Notes under the pieces: generated by a model
The model's input: only the letters and a program-made list of their open reading frames with translations
What the model was told of the DNA's origin: nothing
The model's database searches: none
Program-made: the position numbers and the translations under genes
Assembly: GCA_023014485.1 (NCBI GenBank)
Contig: JAJOZX010017408.1
Location: 1-64,000, forward strand
Direction of reading: 5' to 3'
From: Bathynomus jamesi
Lineage: Eukaryota; Arthropoda; Malacostraca; Isopoda; Cirolanidae
DNA: 64,000 bases
Part shown: positions 23,801 to 37,424 of the stretch, in pieces
Position numbering within the stretch: position 1 is the stretch's first letter
Layout of the letters: each line of letters starts with the position of its first letter

Positions 23801-26800
23801 ATCGTTCGTCAAAGCGCCATTATCGCCCTTCTTTCCTGGAAACCTTCTCCTTCATGGTGGTACGGCATTGCGGCATCTACGTGGAGAGAGCCCTCGAAGA
23901 GCGTCGCCTCTTTCATCTACTACTTGATTAAGAACAACTACTATGTAACTGAGCCAAAATACAGCCTAGAGTAAGTGTTCTCTTTCTTCAAAGTTAAAAT
24001 GTTACGACGAAATACTTACTCTTCACTTTTATTAGTTAGTTTTAAAACTTTCCTCAAATTTAATGTTATGACAAAACATTTGAAGAATCTCATGACTTGA
24101 ACATAAATTGTGGTTTAGGAAACAGATGAATTTATCTTCAAATCTGCATCTTTAACTTATTGTGTGTTTTACTTTCAGGTCGAGAATCGCGCATTTCGTT
24201 CTTCTCTGACGAAGCCTATGCCACCATCCAGCACTTTCACCTACATTTATGGCAAATTGAACCCACAAGAATTCGTAGGTTTTATGTTTAGTATATATTT
24301 GAATAATAATGAAGTCTGTCAATTTATGACACAAAAGAAGAGGTGAGGACCACGTAATTAATTTAATTTTGTTTCAGTCGAGCACTTTCTTGAACAGCAA
24401 TTTTGATGGATGATGAATCTTCGTTGCCAAGGAATCTTTACACTCATTTCGTCACCGATTTTGGGGGATTGAGAATCCCTATTATTGAGGTAATTTCTTC
24501 TATTATTTGTTCATTTCACAGAGAAAAAAAGAAAAAAGAAAAGCCGAACGATTTTAGAAAGGTCAAATTAACATTTTTACAGAATTTCTTTTCATGAACG
24601 AAAAAAAAACTAATTTTTTATTTTTTACAAAAAGGCCGGACTTACTTCAGAGATTTTACCTGATTCTTCTGCTACAATGTTTGAGCACATTACAAGAATG
24701 ATCCCCAATGAATTCAAAATATTAGGACCGCCTCTAACAGGAGAGCAGGAAATATCTTCTCCGACATTAAGGTAAGAAAGAAAATTCCTTTCATTTTCAT
24801 TCCGTTTCTTTTTGGAGTTTAATCAAACTTTTATCTTTGACACAAACAAAATTATCCTAACCCACCATCCAAAAATCAATTATTGATTTATTTATCACCG
24901 CAACAGAAACAGTTACACCCAAGTGAGTTGACAGATGAGAACTCGCACAGAGAATCCACTTTGTTTGTCCAACTCTTCGAAAATCTTCAGTTCATGGCTC
25001 CTTTGAATCCTAAGACTATTCCTATTCCATTTGAATCCGGTGAGTGTTTTTAAAACAATTATCAACCAACCAAACAAACAAACTTTATTTCAGACTTTAT
25101 AGGTAAAAAAATTATATAATTTGTCTATACTGTATATGGTTAAGTAATAGATGTGTTGAACAGTGATTATGAATGCCAATGAAACACTATAAATACTGAA
25201 CATACTCTACAATTGCATACGTATGCCAATGCTTCCACATTCATTATTTATAAAATCAGAAAAATACAGTAATTGAAAGCCAAAAAATGTTGTGGTTATG
25301 AGCTCGTAGTTTAATTCCAAAGTTAGATAGATATTAATGAATTTTGAATTTTCATTTTAATACAATTTTTTTATAAAAATTGTACAGGCAGCTTCGATTT
25401 CTTGAAAACTTTGATGAGTGGAAAGAATCTTCAGTTGTCTAAATTCTTCAATCCCACTAAGGTGGAAGTCATCCTCCCAACCGAACTTGGTATTCCCTTC
25501 ATTGGAAAAGTGAGTTTAAGCATATTATCACTTTAAATTGAACGAATGAAACATGTAGTGGTGACATATTCACAACTCCATCAGGAAGTAAAATCTTTTA
25601 CTTGTAATTTTGTTAATTTTTTTTATAACGTGAGTTTCGTGTAAAATGTAACTTTTGTGGTGAATTAGCAAGTTCTCCTACAATATGTTTCATTGTTTCT
25701 TCAGTTGTCGGCACCGACTGTCCAATCTGCTGAAGGAAATGTTAAGTTCACCTTTGGAAAGAAGGAAAACACCGAGTTTCCTCGATCTGATCTCTTCTAA
25801 CTCGTTCAGTGTTGATTTGACCACGAACTACAAGTGAGTTTAAAGACCATTTTGTAAAGTTGTATTTTGAGTCAAAAAGACACTCTAATTTGAATGTGGA
25901 AGATAATGATTAGTAAATTTTTATTTCACGAAACTTATTTCCGACCTTTGTCCCATTCAGATTGGCTACAAAAGTCATCACTAACTTCGAAGCAATCGTT
26001 CCCTGGAATGAGAAACTCATTTCTTCAGGAGTTGAAACAATGAAAAGTTTGAGTATGCCACTCAAAATGAGAATGTCTCTGGAAAGCCAAGGCAATCTTA
26101 AAAACATTTCTTTCAGCATCATTCCCACACATGAAAAAGAGGTAAGTTATCATAGAAATTTGTCCATAATATATAATTGTATTTAGGTTTTAATTCATTA
26201 TTCAGAGTAGATCAGTAAATATATAATGAAAGTGTCTCTATGCCATTCTTCTTCAATTACTTTAATATTTTAACAATGAATAAGTTATGTTGTGTATTAA
26301 AGTTGTAATGTATGGTTGTTCCTTTCAGTTTGCCGCGGTTTACGTCCACAACATTCCTTACGTTGCCCGCAAGAGCATGTGGCCAGGAGAGTTGATCACC
26401 GAATACGAAAAGTTTGAGACCATCACCGTTAAAGGAGTTGAACGTGGAATTCACCAGGTATGTTCTCTTGAAGACAGAAGTAGAGAATGTGTTTAAGTAT
26501 GAATAGTAAAAAGTTTAATATGGAAGGAAGAAATGTCATTGTGAAAAGGTGGAAGTTTTTCTAAGTGGACATACTAAATTATTTTGCAGAACAAAGTTGT
26601 GATCGACAAGGAATTGACCGGCGTTGATGCAGCTATATTGTGGGAGGGAGACATTCCATTCCCCTTCACCTACGGAAACTTCTACGATAATTTCAAGTAA
26701 GATATCCTTCGTTTCTAATATTTGATTCATATGACGAAGTGGTCACGTAGGAGGGTTAAATAAGAGTTGGTCACAACCTTAACTGTAGATCGATTCAGGG

Positions 26801-28601
26801 TGTTCTTTTACAACCTTATTTAAAATATCACTTGTGCAAATATTTTACAAATAATAGAATTTATGAAAGTATTGCATTTAAGGTATTTAACAACGATTCA
26901 TTGGCCAGAAAATTGGTAGAGAAACCAATTTAAAATCGTTAAATTTATTTAATCAGCCTACGCCTATATATCTATATATAATATATAATGAATAAATGAA
27001 AGATACGAAATCTAATGTGTTTATTTTCTATTCAACAGCTACCCCTACAAAATGATCTCGAAAATTGTGTCGCCAAGTACAAAAATGTTCGCTTCAGCAT
27101 TCGTCGTGAATTTCGGAAAATCAGAAACGAAGGCTATTCATCCCAGTGTCGCTTTCAGTAAGATTCTTTATGTTAACTGTTGTTGTAAAAGTTTTTCAAT
27201 GAATGCATTCAAAAGAGAACTGCACATTTAGTGACTGCATCTTCTTCATATACTGTAGTTAAGTCCATATAATATAATAAATTCTTAAACTCTTAATTTT
27301 CCTTTCAGCTTACCCCATCCTCACTGCGAAAGACAAAACTTCAATGACGAAAAGCGAAGGTCAGTTTCCCTTCTCAGACGAAATATTTGGTGGAAAATCG
27401 TTTGATTATTATAAATTGTATCGTGCAAAAGAAGTTAAACATTTTGTAATAATCTCCCTTCTTTTTCTTACAGTAACTGAGGATGATAACAAAGCATTTA
27501 TCATGAGAATTTTGACGACCGGAACTGAGAACAGATTCTTTGAATCCAACTTCCAAACAAAAGTTCTATCTCGTGATGACACTATGCAGAGATCCGAAAT
27601 TACGTACCGGTATGCGCAACATTTCCCCCGTTCCACACCTCAAGTTTATTGCGTGCAAATAGAGACTCATGAACCCATGTTCGTTGATTTCCAAACTCTT
27701 CTCAAACAACTCAATTCCCGCAACGTGGATTATTCTTTCTCTGGAAAGGTTGTTGGTGGAACATCGTGTAAAGATTATCAACTGGCCACAGTCAGGGTGA
27801 GAAAAAGAAATAAAAATATTAATCTTTATTGTTATTTAAATATATTTCCATATGTTATTTATGTTTAAATTAATCACTGGTACTAAATGTGTCCTTTATT
27901 TGTCGGTTCAGGGTTCATTGAAAGTAAGTGACTCAAAGAAGACCGTTCTCGTAGATGAGATCACTAAAGAACTGAACATGAACGAAAACTCAATGATCGA
28001 AATGGAGGACAAACCTTTCTTCGACCAAACCTCTATTCTCATTGAATACAAGGAGGTAATAATTTCATTGGGAATCAGTAGAAAAATGAAATCATCAGTA
28101 TCATTATTTATTGCTAAAATTACATTTCCTACTATTTGAATAAGTGATGTTTGTTTGTATTTCAGCCACTTCCTGAATTCTTTATCAACATGACTTACCA
28201 TATGTACGATGTTTTCCGTGGCTCTCAATTCCCTTGCGTTTACAACAATTACTACAACGTGAAGAATCCGAAAGGAAAAATCACCATTGAAGGAGAAAGG
28301 TAAGATACGTGATTAGTAATTGGCCTAATATACAATAAAACTGGAATATTATCGATTTAGTTGCAGTTTACATCATATTTTAATTTATGTTCCTTTTTCT
28401 GTATTGTTTGTAATGTGAAGTTTTGTTATTGTTTGCAGATATGTCGATGGTGCGTGGGACTTGAAAGTTGAACTTCCAACGGAGAACGTGAAAATGGATT
28501 ACTTCCAGCTTCCTTTTGTCTACAAACTCCCACTCTATTTCTTCCAAAACACTAAAACCGAAACTATGACGGGAACCTTTCACAATCATCTCTACAATTA
28601 A
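18783..28601 (+). CDS. Vitellogenin-like large lipid transfer protein, copy 2 (most disrupted)
   Basis: Same 26-exon gene as copy 1. Exons: 18783-18813, 19693-19850, 20122-20262, 21222-21554, 21661-21855, 22017-22247, 22366-22582, 22843-23005, 23117-23305, 23435-23613, 23753-23970, 24179-24274, 24378-24489, 24635-24771, 24907-25039, 25388-25509, 25705-25833, 25961-26141, 26329-26457, 26590-26696, 27039-27157, 27309-27359, 27474-27796, 27912-28055, 28166-28299, 28439-28601. Exons 1-6 and 18-26 are full length. Lesions relative to the other copies: -1 in exon 7 (~22521), three -1 in exon 9 (~23196, 23224, 23238; net in frame but changing about 15 residues), -1 in exon 10 (~23490, gives a stop), -1 in exon 12 (~24204), -2 in exon 13 (~24396), -1 in exon 14 (~24717), +1 in exon 17 (~25767). 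Most change the length of a base run. Intron 15 lacks the MITE. This is either a pseudogene or a poorly polished stretch at about 22.5-25.8 kb; splice sites are all intact. Confidence 0.8.
20506..20543. repeat. TTAA-bounded hairpin in intron 3, copy 2
   Basis: Same TTAA..CCCTTAGACTAC..GTAGTCTAAAGG..TTAA structure as in copy 1. Confidence 0.5.
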
Positions 28602-28798
28602 ATTGAATAATCTGTAGAAACCCATTTGTACTTCTTTTTTAATATCATAAATTGAATTCTTTACATTGGAAATCTGTTTAGTTTTCCTTACTTTTGGTAC
28701 AAATTTTATCTTTCCTCTTTTTGTACTTCTGCTAAATGTAAATCTTCATATTTTGAAGATGAATATTGATCTGTTATTCCCGGAATTATTTAAAAAAA

Positions 28799-28811
28799 AA
28801 TAAAAAATAAA
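28799..28811 (+). terminator. Polyadenylation signals, LLTP copy 2
   Basis: AATAAA at 28799-28804 and 28806-28811, about 200 bases after the stop at 28599-28601. Confidence 0.7.
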
Positions 28812-29389
28812 AGACAGCTGCCCACTTTTTAAACCTTCCACGTATGAATAGTTTAGCAATACAACTTCTGAGTACTTTAATACCTAAACATTTCTCACAT
28901 ATGAAAAACAAAGAACTTTTATTTCCCGATGTGTTCTTTTTAAAGACGTCTGTTGTTACTTTTAATAATAATAATGGAAATAATAACATTTTAGCAGCGA
29001 AGTAGTTGATAACTGAGCCTCGTAGTCAGTCTGTAAAGTTTTGAGATGAAAGTAGGTGAAAGTTTCATATAAGAATTTCGAAGAATAGCCTACTATTGTA
29101 AATGTACTGTAAAGTAAATGTGTACTGGTCACTTATTTATTGGTAATGCTGATATCCCTTGATTGGGCGAAAGTTGTGATATGGGAAATTAGTAACGTAG
29201 AACGACCACCTAATTTAGTGTACCCCTAACCCGAGAATAAGATTCACCCTGATTGGCGGACGTGTGAATGGGAAGGATTTCCAACTTTCCGACTTTGTTA
29301 AAAATTCAGGTTGCCACAAACTACATAACAGCCATAATTGTCATTATAACGCAAAAACTATATAGGTTGTGTGTTAGAAAACTATCCAA

Positions 29390-29743
29390 ATTTGTGTTGT
29401 TATTTTAACTTTGAAGTTATTTAACATATGAACATATACGCTATTTATTTAACGTATAAATATATATGCAGGGCCGGTTTAAGACTGTGAGGTGCCTAAG
29501 GCTAATAAGTGCGAAGGGCGTACTTACTATGTATTCTATATAATTCATAAAATCTTCAAACAAATAGAAATGTACTGTATATTTTCCAAATTAACAACTA
29601 ACAAAAATTAAAGGTAGGCCCTTTGCACATATTAGCCTTAGGCACCCTTACAGTCTTAAACCAGCCCTGCATATAATTTATAGGTTAAATAAATAGGTAT
29701 ATGTTTATATGTTAAATAACTTCAAAGTTAAAATAGCAACACA
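29390..29743. repeat. Foldback palindrome, spacer 2
   Basis: Same ~130-bp-arm inverted repeat as in spacer 1, with several single-base losses in the right arm. Confidence 0.7.
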
Positions 29744-30073
29744 TATATGAAAAAAAAAAAAAAATAGCAAAAACAGCATAGATTTCAAAGGAAAATATTT
29801 CTTCTTCCCTGGCTTTAAACTGTGATATCAACAAAACATTCCCTTTGTTCGACATGCTGAAAGATCATTTCACCAGTGCTTCCAGTTTAGGGTAAAATAC
29901 TCCAGTTTAGGGTAATCGGGCCATGTTTAACGTGAAATTTAGGTCGAACATGAATTTCACAAAATGTGGGTAATCAAGGATATTTTAGTGCATTTTACTC
30001 ATATTTTAGGGTAATCGTAGTATGAGCAGCAAGTAGTAAATAAATGTTGACAATTATACATAAATTTAATATA

Positions 30074-30763
30074 CCGGGTGTCCCATTCGAAATGAAACAA
30101 CTTTGACACCTTATAATTTTTAAATGATGGAAGCAACGTAATATTGACGCAGTAAATATTCATGTCATAAAGTTTCATATGATATATGTGAATTATAACA
30201 TTTAGATATATAGATACATTAGATACATTATGCATAGCACAATGTTTCCTTTTGTTAAGATCTTCACATGTTATATGCTGAACAATTTGAAGCTTATTTG
30301 GATAGAGCTGCAGCCGCTTGCGCACGACTGTATGCGCAGTTGAACGAGAAATCTGCAGTTCGACACTGGCACAACGGATGGACTTTCTCGGGCTACTACC
30401 AAAGGCGCCGCGTATTCGTTCAACATCTTCTTCCGATCTTGTTCGCCCTCCAGAGTTCCTTTAGAACACTGCCGGTCTCTTCAAATTTCTTGGTCCATGC
30501 ATATAGGTCTCTTCTGGTGGGTGGTTCCTTGTGAAAGGTTGTACGGAATCGTCGTTGCACCAGAGTAGGGGCTTCAACTCAGCCATCCATAACACACATT
30601 TCGCTTTTCTTGTGGAGTAAACATAATTCAATCTGAAACAAACGAAAAACATTACGACAAAAACTTGTGCATATGTGTAGTAACTGGCAAAGTTTCAATA
30701 TTCTCACATTAATACTTTAAAAATTACAGTTTCAAAGTTGTTTCATTTCGAATGGGTCACCGG
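30074..30763 (-). mobile_element. Mariner-like nonautonomous element, spacer 2
   Basis: Same TA-flanked element with CCGGGTGTCCCATTCG ends, about 690 bp. The right end has lost one C. The minus-strand DUF4817-type region is split by more frameshifts than in the other units and only short pieces remain. Confidence 0.75.
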
Positions 30764-32749
30764 TATAATGAAACGATATTAAGTAAAAAATTAGTATATG
30801 TTATTTTTGCATGTAATGTCGCAGGTTGAAAATGCTGTGGTCATGTTGCGCGTGCGCCAACTCGTGTTTAACAAGTTTGGTACCCGTTTGAACAATATAT
30901 CGAATTGTGATACAGGTTGCCGCTGGCTGCGGCTGCGTGATGCACGTATTGGCTCGCAGTCACATACGTGTCGATTATTTCTAGTAAAAATAAAGAAAAT
31001 TGATATTTTGATACCAGTCCTCTATCTCTTCTTGTCCACCTGTTTCGAGAAAACCGATCTGTGACCTTGATATGGAACACTGCGCTCTACATTTGTATAA
31101 GGTGCGCGATTTGTGTGAAGCGCCACCAACCAGTGGTGGTCTGTTGGTGCGCTGAATAACCCACCAAAAGGATTTGTCGGTAAAATTCATTACTTTGACA
31201 ATGAATATCTCTGTAAATAGTGTATGGATTAAAAAACGCATCACATGAGACGAAAGCAAAGTTTCGCTTGATTTTTTGCCATAAATAACTCAAAACTCGG
31301 TTTTTGACGCAAAGTGTCACTTTAATGAAGCTTATTATTAAGGAGTTATTGGCTAAAACCTAATAAAATATCCATAATGACACGTTTTGTAACATTATAT
31401 TCATGACAAAATTTTTAGGGCAATATGATAATTTTTAGGGCGATTCTGAAATAAATTTAGGGCGAAATAATATTCGCTCGTGAAAGCCTTGCATTAAATA
31501 GGCCCAAATTCCCGACGTCTAAAAAACAACTTCGGAAACAGATTAACGCTTTGGAGCCAACAATACAAAAATGGATGAAAATCATACATACACATCGACA
31601 ATAATACACCAGCAGATATAATGACATAAAAATACTCTTAACTAAACTAAAAAACTCTTATTTTCACCCTAAAGAGATAATAATGCAGTTATATATGATA
31701 TCACTTAATCAACCTTGTGACAAAGATTTAGAGTTCATGATATAAAAATAGGACCTAAACTCGAGGCCTAAACTGTAGCTAAGGATACAACCCTATTAGC
31801 CTAATGGTTAATTCGGCCCTGTTTATATGCTATTGTTAATTGAATTTGAGTAGGACAAAACTTAAACCTTATTTTAATTGGATTTTTAAGTTCCATATTA
31901 TTTAATGTAAAGTCATTGTTATAAAAAAATATTGTTTGTATTTAGACTTTAATAATATTTGTAGATTATACAAATGAAGTCCAAAGAATTATTATGTTGT
32001 TACCTGAAAATTGAGCTGAAAATTTCATTTCTAAAATGGAAGGTATTTAACTAGCTGGAAGCCTAGAATAAAAGTGTTTTAATGATTGTAAAGAGGCATA
32101 AAACCTAAATGATTAAATAAGGGATAGAAGAAGTATTAGATTAAATAGTGTGGGTATGGGAGATACAGATTTTGAGTTTTACGATAAGAAAGGATAGTTT
32201 GAAAGATACAAGGAGAAGAAAAGTGGAAATTTCTTTATCGCCATCACCTGTAAGAGATTAACTTATAAATTTAATAAATTAATTACATATGATCATCATT
32301 TGACTACTTAACCTTCTCAACTTCAAAGGTAATCAAACACAATACTTCATGTTTATACTATAATAATAATTATGAATTTATAACATTTATCGCTTTACAA
32401 TTATTTTGTTATTCAGTTATTGTTATTTCCATTATTTACTTTAAATTTACTAAATAAACTTAACTTGTTGAGGATATTTTTGCAGTTATATCGACAGAAA
32501 GTCATAAAAATATCATGTCAATATAATATTTAGTGTATCTCCATTAAAATTTCGTAAACCAAATATCTGGACTTACGACATCTGATTGATTTGGCATTCT
32601 ATCGACAAGTTATTATTAAGTTCTATTAGTTAGGTTAACTTCGGTTATGTAATGTTTTATAGAGTGTCGAGTTACGTCAAAATGTCGCATACTTGTGAAG
32701 CAAAGTATGTTTAATTTAGTGATTTAATTAGCAATTAGCAATTAGCATA
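30764..32749. other. Spacer 2 middle part, no gene seen
   Basis: Same content as the matching part of spacer 1: a GC-richer patch, then AT-rich DNA with no convincing gene. Many one-base gaps relative to spacers 1 and 3. Confidence 0.5.
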
Positions 32750-32991
32750 TTGAAAGTAAATAAGCTGCGCGTCCTCATAACATTTGTGCTAGGATTCTTA
32801 GGGACGGGAGATAGCTTAGATGAGGCACTAACTATTGACTGGGAAAAACAATGTAATACCAATTTATAAAAAGTTAGTAAAAGGAGTTATGGAGTTATAG
32901 GCTGTTAGTCTATACATCATTGTAGGAAGGATACTAGAAAGAATTATAAAGAACAGTATTGAAGAGCATCTAGAAAATTTTAATAAATACC
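32750..32991 (+). pseudogene. CR1-like LINE remnant, spacer 2
   Basis: Same reverse-transcriptase fragment as in spacer 1, with further single-base losses. Dead. Confidence 0.6.
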
Positions 32992-33354
32992 AGGGGCGGA
33001 TCCAGGGAGGGTATTCCAGTGGGGCACCAAACAGACATCATGCCGAGTATTTTATTTGATCCCAATTTTTTATATATCATACGCTCACCATCTATACTGT
33101 TAGGTAGCAACAGGAAGCAAGGGATGATCCACATTTAAATTATATTATGATGTATACATAGGCCCTATTTTCCAATGGTATGTTAGTCATAGTTGCATTG
33201 ACAAATAAATAATTTTTTAAAGACATAATTAAGAAAACATGAAAATAATATGATACTAAATAATATTTTAAAATTCTTGCATTACAGTTGTGATAAGCAT
33301 GTATATTACAGTATAATGCGATACTTACTGTAATACTTACAGTATACTACACAG

Positions 33355-33430
33355 TTATAATACAGTATAATTGAACAAAAATACATGATTAGTAATCATG
33401 TATTTTATGTTCAACTATAGTGTATTATAA
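33355..33430. repeat. 75-bp hairpin, spacer 2
   Basis: Same inverted repeat centred on ATGATTAGTAATCAT as in spacer 1. Confidence 0.6.
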
Positions 33431-34831
33431 GAAATATTTCACAAGTAATGCAATATTATATAGCCCTAATTAACATGTTCTGGGTGTCAATTGTCGGACA
33501 AACGGTTTGCAAGTTCCATTCGTCCTTTGGGGACGGTGTGCAGCATTAAATTCGATAATATTTTACAGAATATAATTAAAATAGTTTCTTGTCTCCATCC
33601 ACTCAGGTACATCGCAAACCTTGTCATGAAAAGTAAAACTATATAAACCATTCGTACTCTTGAGTGGGTAACTGATTAGAGTGTCAAAAGTTCCGAGTTG
33701 AAGCGTCGTGTGCAATTTATAGAGAAGGGGAAATGGTTTCTTGCATAATGTACGTATGTACGGTTTAAACAAGAATGACGTACTTATTATCGAGTGTCTT
33801 AACAAGACTCGATCGGAATTGAGATAACGAAAGTGTTGAAAAGAGATTATTTTTTATTTTGATTTTTAAATAGTTTTATTTACGACAATCCTGCAAAAAT
33901 TATTAGTTTTTTTAACAAAAGCTCAGCTGAATATAACATTGTTGCTAAGTAGATATTCTCAGTTACGAGATGTTCAATTAAAGGAATAAAGAGAATAATA
34001 AATGGATTTATTGCATTCACAAAGTTTCGGCTTCTTTTAAAGTATTCATCAGGCAATTATTGTTATTCAAAAGAGACTGACTACATATATCGTAGTTTTA
34101 TAAGATTGAGATACCATCGCCAATTTTCCAAATATTCTTTTGTTGCTAAGTAAATTTATTTAAGAATAATGTTGGGTAAAGCAGAGACAGATTTGCTTAT
34201 TAAATAACTCAACGTTTCGTCCGCTTACGACAAACATTATCAAGGAAGTGATTTAAGTCAGTTATAATATAAAACTTTATAAAAATTAAAATAATAGAGA
34301 ATATAAAATTTAGAGATTAGATGGTGAAGGTCTGATACAAGTGAACATTATAGGAATTCAAACTTTTGAAAAGACCAAAATATAAAATTTGAATTTACAA
34401 TTTAACTCAAAAATATCCCAAAATTTAAAATAAAGTATAAAGATTTCAAATTTCAAATCCCTTTCACCCAAATAACCTTTTTTTTGAAAACCGTTTAACA
34501 TTTCATTAAATTTATGTTTCCTGATAAGTAATAACTCAGCTGTAGGTCGCACACATTAGTAATAGTAGACACTGGAAAAAAGAAACATTACTAATAGTAA
34601 ACGTTAGTAATAGTAGACATTAGTAATAACAGACATTAGTTTTGAATAGAATTTTAAACGTGTTTAAAATGTTATTGAGAAGTTTTAATGTTCGATTTTA
34701 ATATGTTCGTACATGTAACTATGTCTGCTCTTACGTTGACGCATTCTTAAATGAAGGGTATAAGTTGTATACCCAGTTAAAGAATTAATTTTAGTTTGTC
34801 TTGTCTAAAATGTGTACAAAAGTCTTTTTGA

Positions 34832-34875
<44 letters not shown>

Positions 34876-35221
34876 CATTATTATTATTATTATTATTATT
34901 TTCATTCGAATACATTTGAAAGATTTTTAATTTTGACTTGTTTATAAATGAAAGAGGGCCCCAATTTCCCTTTTTGTATATGATTTCTGTACCAAAGTTT
35001 GAATTTTTCACATTTTAGACTTAAATGTTTAAAAAGAATTATAAACTGTGTACATAATTTTATCTGTTGATTGGATACAATTATTATCACTCTCTTGGTT
35101 TGTCGTAATATATATATATATATATATATATTTACAGTATATATATTACTGTTGCTTACGCGTGCAAAACTTTATCCTTTCTCCACCCCCAGAAACCCTA
35201 CCTCCCACAAACACTTGCCAC

Positions 35222-35261
35222 TATTTAAGGCGTGACTGAAAATCTGTGAGTACCAATCAGT
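35222..35261 (+). promoter_or_regulatory. Core promoter of LLTP copy 3
   Basis: TATTTAA at 35222-35228 and initiator TCAGT at 35257-35261, as in the other copies. The upstream TA run is shorter (35107-35131). Confidence 0.6.
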
Positions 35262-35323
35262 TGAAAGACCTTCACTGATCAGCACTTTTGTTCCACTCCT
35301 GAAGAAATTGAAGAATTTAGACG

Positions 35324-36587
35324 ATGAAGGTCCTTCTCCTCCTCACCCTTATTGGTAAGACATTCTCTTTCATTTCGTTCTGAAGAAGTGAACCGATGCT
35401 CGGATATCGAAATAGCTACCATGAGCCGGTTTCCGATATGAAACGATACTTTTTAATTATCTCTTAACCACTTTTGAACGTTAAAATTATTCTTAATCTT
35501 TTTCAATGATTACAGTTGTATTTTGTTTTCCAAAAAGGAAATTAAACCTAAAGTTTATCAATAGAAAAAAGTATTTTGAAATAAATCTTGAAATTAAATC
35601 AGAATAAACGAATCCATTTATGATAACTCGAGTTCAGGAACTATTTTTGAACAGATACAGACATGCAGTTATTTCAATATCTTTAAATAAGTTGATTTTT
35701 TAAAATAGTTATCCTTCACATGTTTAATTCAACTGACAAATGCTTGAACCTTTATTTTTGGTGAGTTTTGAACTCTGCATTAAAGTATCTTGTACCCACA
35801 ATTTATTTTCAGTAAGGTACAACCCCGTGTTTGGCAAACATTTGGGATACCGAACATGTCGGTGGTAACCTTTAAGAACAGCTTATATAACCACTTCTAT
35901 AATAGGTTCATTATTTATTTAGAACTCTGTTTGAAAACTTATGCCAAAATGTCGACTTAGAACAAAATGTATTTATAATAAATAGGCTTATTTATTTGTT
36001 TTTACCTCAAATTTTGTTCATTGCGTGAACAGAAAACGAAAAAAATGCATCTGTAGTTTTGATTTATCGTTTGAAATTCGTATCTTATCTTAATATTGTA
36101 ATAATGAACATCTTCTTTGCCTTCATTATTGATGAGTCCGATAATTTTAGAAGAATTGCACAAACCCTTAAAGCAACCCCATTATTATATAATTTACCGA
36201 TTGGTGATCCTTAAATGAATGTGGTTTCTTTCAGGGTCTTCACTCGCATTCATGCCTGGAATGCAGTACACGTACGAGTATGAAGGAAGGCTCGGAATGG
36301 GTATTCCAGAAATAAGGAATAAGTTTTCAGGAGTTGGAATCAAGGCTGTCGTCAGTCTGCAAGTTCAAAGTCCTGATAACGCCATCATTAAGGTTTGACT
36401 TATTTTCTTCTTTTATCTTTAATGTAAAAACTATTAAATAAAGAATATTCAAAGACTATTTTTTTCGTTTGTGCCAAAGTCGATCAATGATTTGTTTGAG
36501 AGGAACAAAATATTTTAATTATTTTTATTATTTTTCGTTTGATTTGTTTTTCCTCTAAACATACTCTTTGTGGAAGGGGCTTTGAAT

Positions 36588-36625
<38 letters not shown>

Positions 36626-36626
36626 T

Positions 36627-36664
<38 letters not shown>

Positions 36665-37352
36665 TCAGTTGAGCAACATTCAAGTTGGAGAGTATGTTGG
36701 AGATGTTGGGGTGAAAGTGACCAACCCTCTTCCCATCCAGTACTCTCCTCTAAGTGGACACGGAAAGGATTTGGAAGAACCTTTTGAGGTCTTCTTAAAG
36801 AAGGATAAGGTAAGCGCCAATATTTAGATTCTTCTTATAATTCTTTATGTGAATTGGGAACAATCTCAGTTATCAATTATATTAGAACCGTAACCAATCC
36901 GCAAACGGGCATTTAAATTTAATATCCGCTATGGACCGGATTACAAAATTTGATTTTGTAAACCGACTCAAACCGTTAAATATAAAATACTGTCTTTATA
37001 TGAACTAAGCCTTATTACACATAAGATATATTTCCAAACCATTTAACCCTTAGACTACAAAATGGACCCACTTGGTAGTCTAAAGGTTAAACCATTAGAA
37101 CTATGTCCAGACCCGCATTTAGTTGCCCGAATGATTGACAGAAAAATGTTAAAAAACATGAAACCAAAGTAGATTTCAATTAAATTAAATTGAAAATATC
37201 GTAAAATGGATTGTGGAAATAAATAACATTTATTACTAAATTCATTTACCTCATTTCTAAATTTTATTCTACTAAAAACACAAGATTTTGGTTCCTAAGG
37301 AAATGACATACGACTTTCCTTCTCAATACTCGTGAATAATCAAAATTTAAGC

Positions 37353-37383
<31 letters not shown>

Positions 37384-37389
37384 CTACTA

Positions 37390-37424
<35 letters not shown>

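Larger units (their letters stand above)
17045..33588 (+). repeat. Tandem unit 2 (16.5 kb)
   Basis: Second direct copy, 16,544 bp, holding LLTP gene copy 2. It is shorter than unit 1 mainly because intron 15 lacks the 455-bp MITE seen in copies 1 and 3. Its spacer (about 29,200-33,300) has many single-base deletions relative to the other spacers, so sequence quality or decay differs here. Confidence 0.95.

Noticed and set aside
27344..27868. 174-codon plus-strand frame as a separate gene
   Set aside because: It reads through intron 22 in frame between exons 22 and 23 of LLTP copy 2; GT..AG borders and the phase match the other copies.
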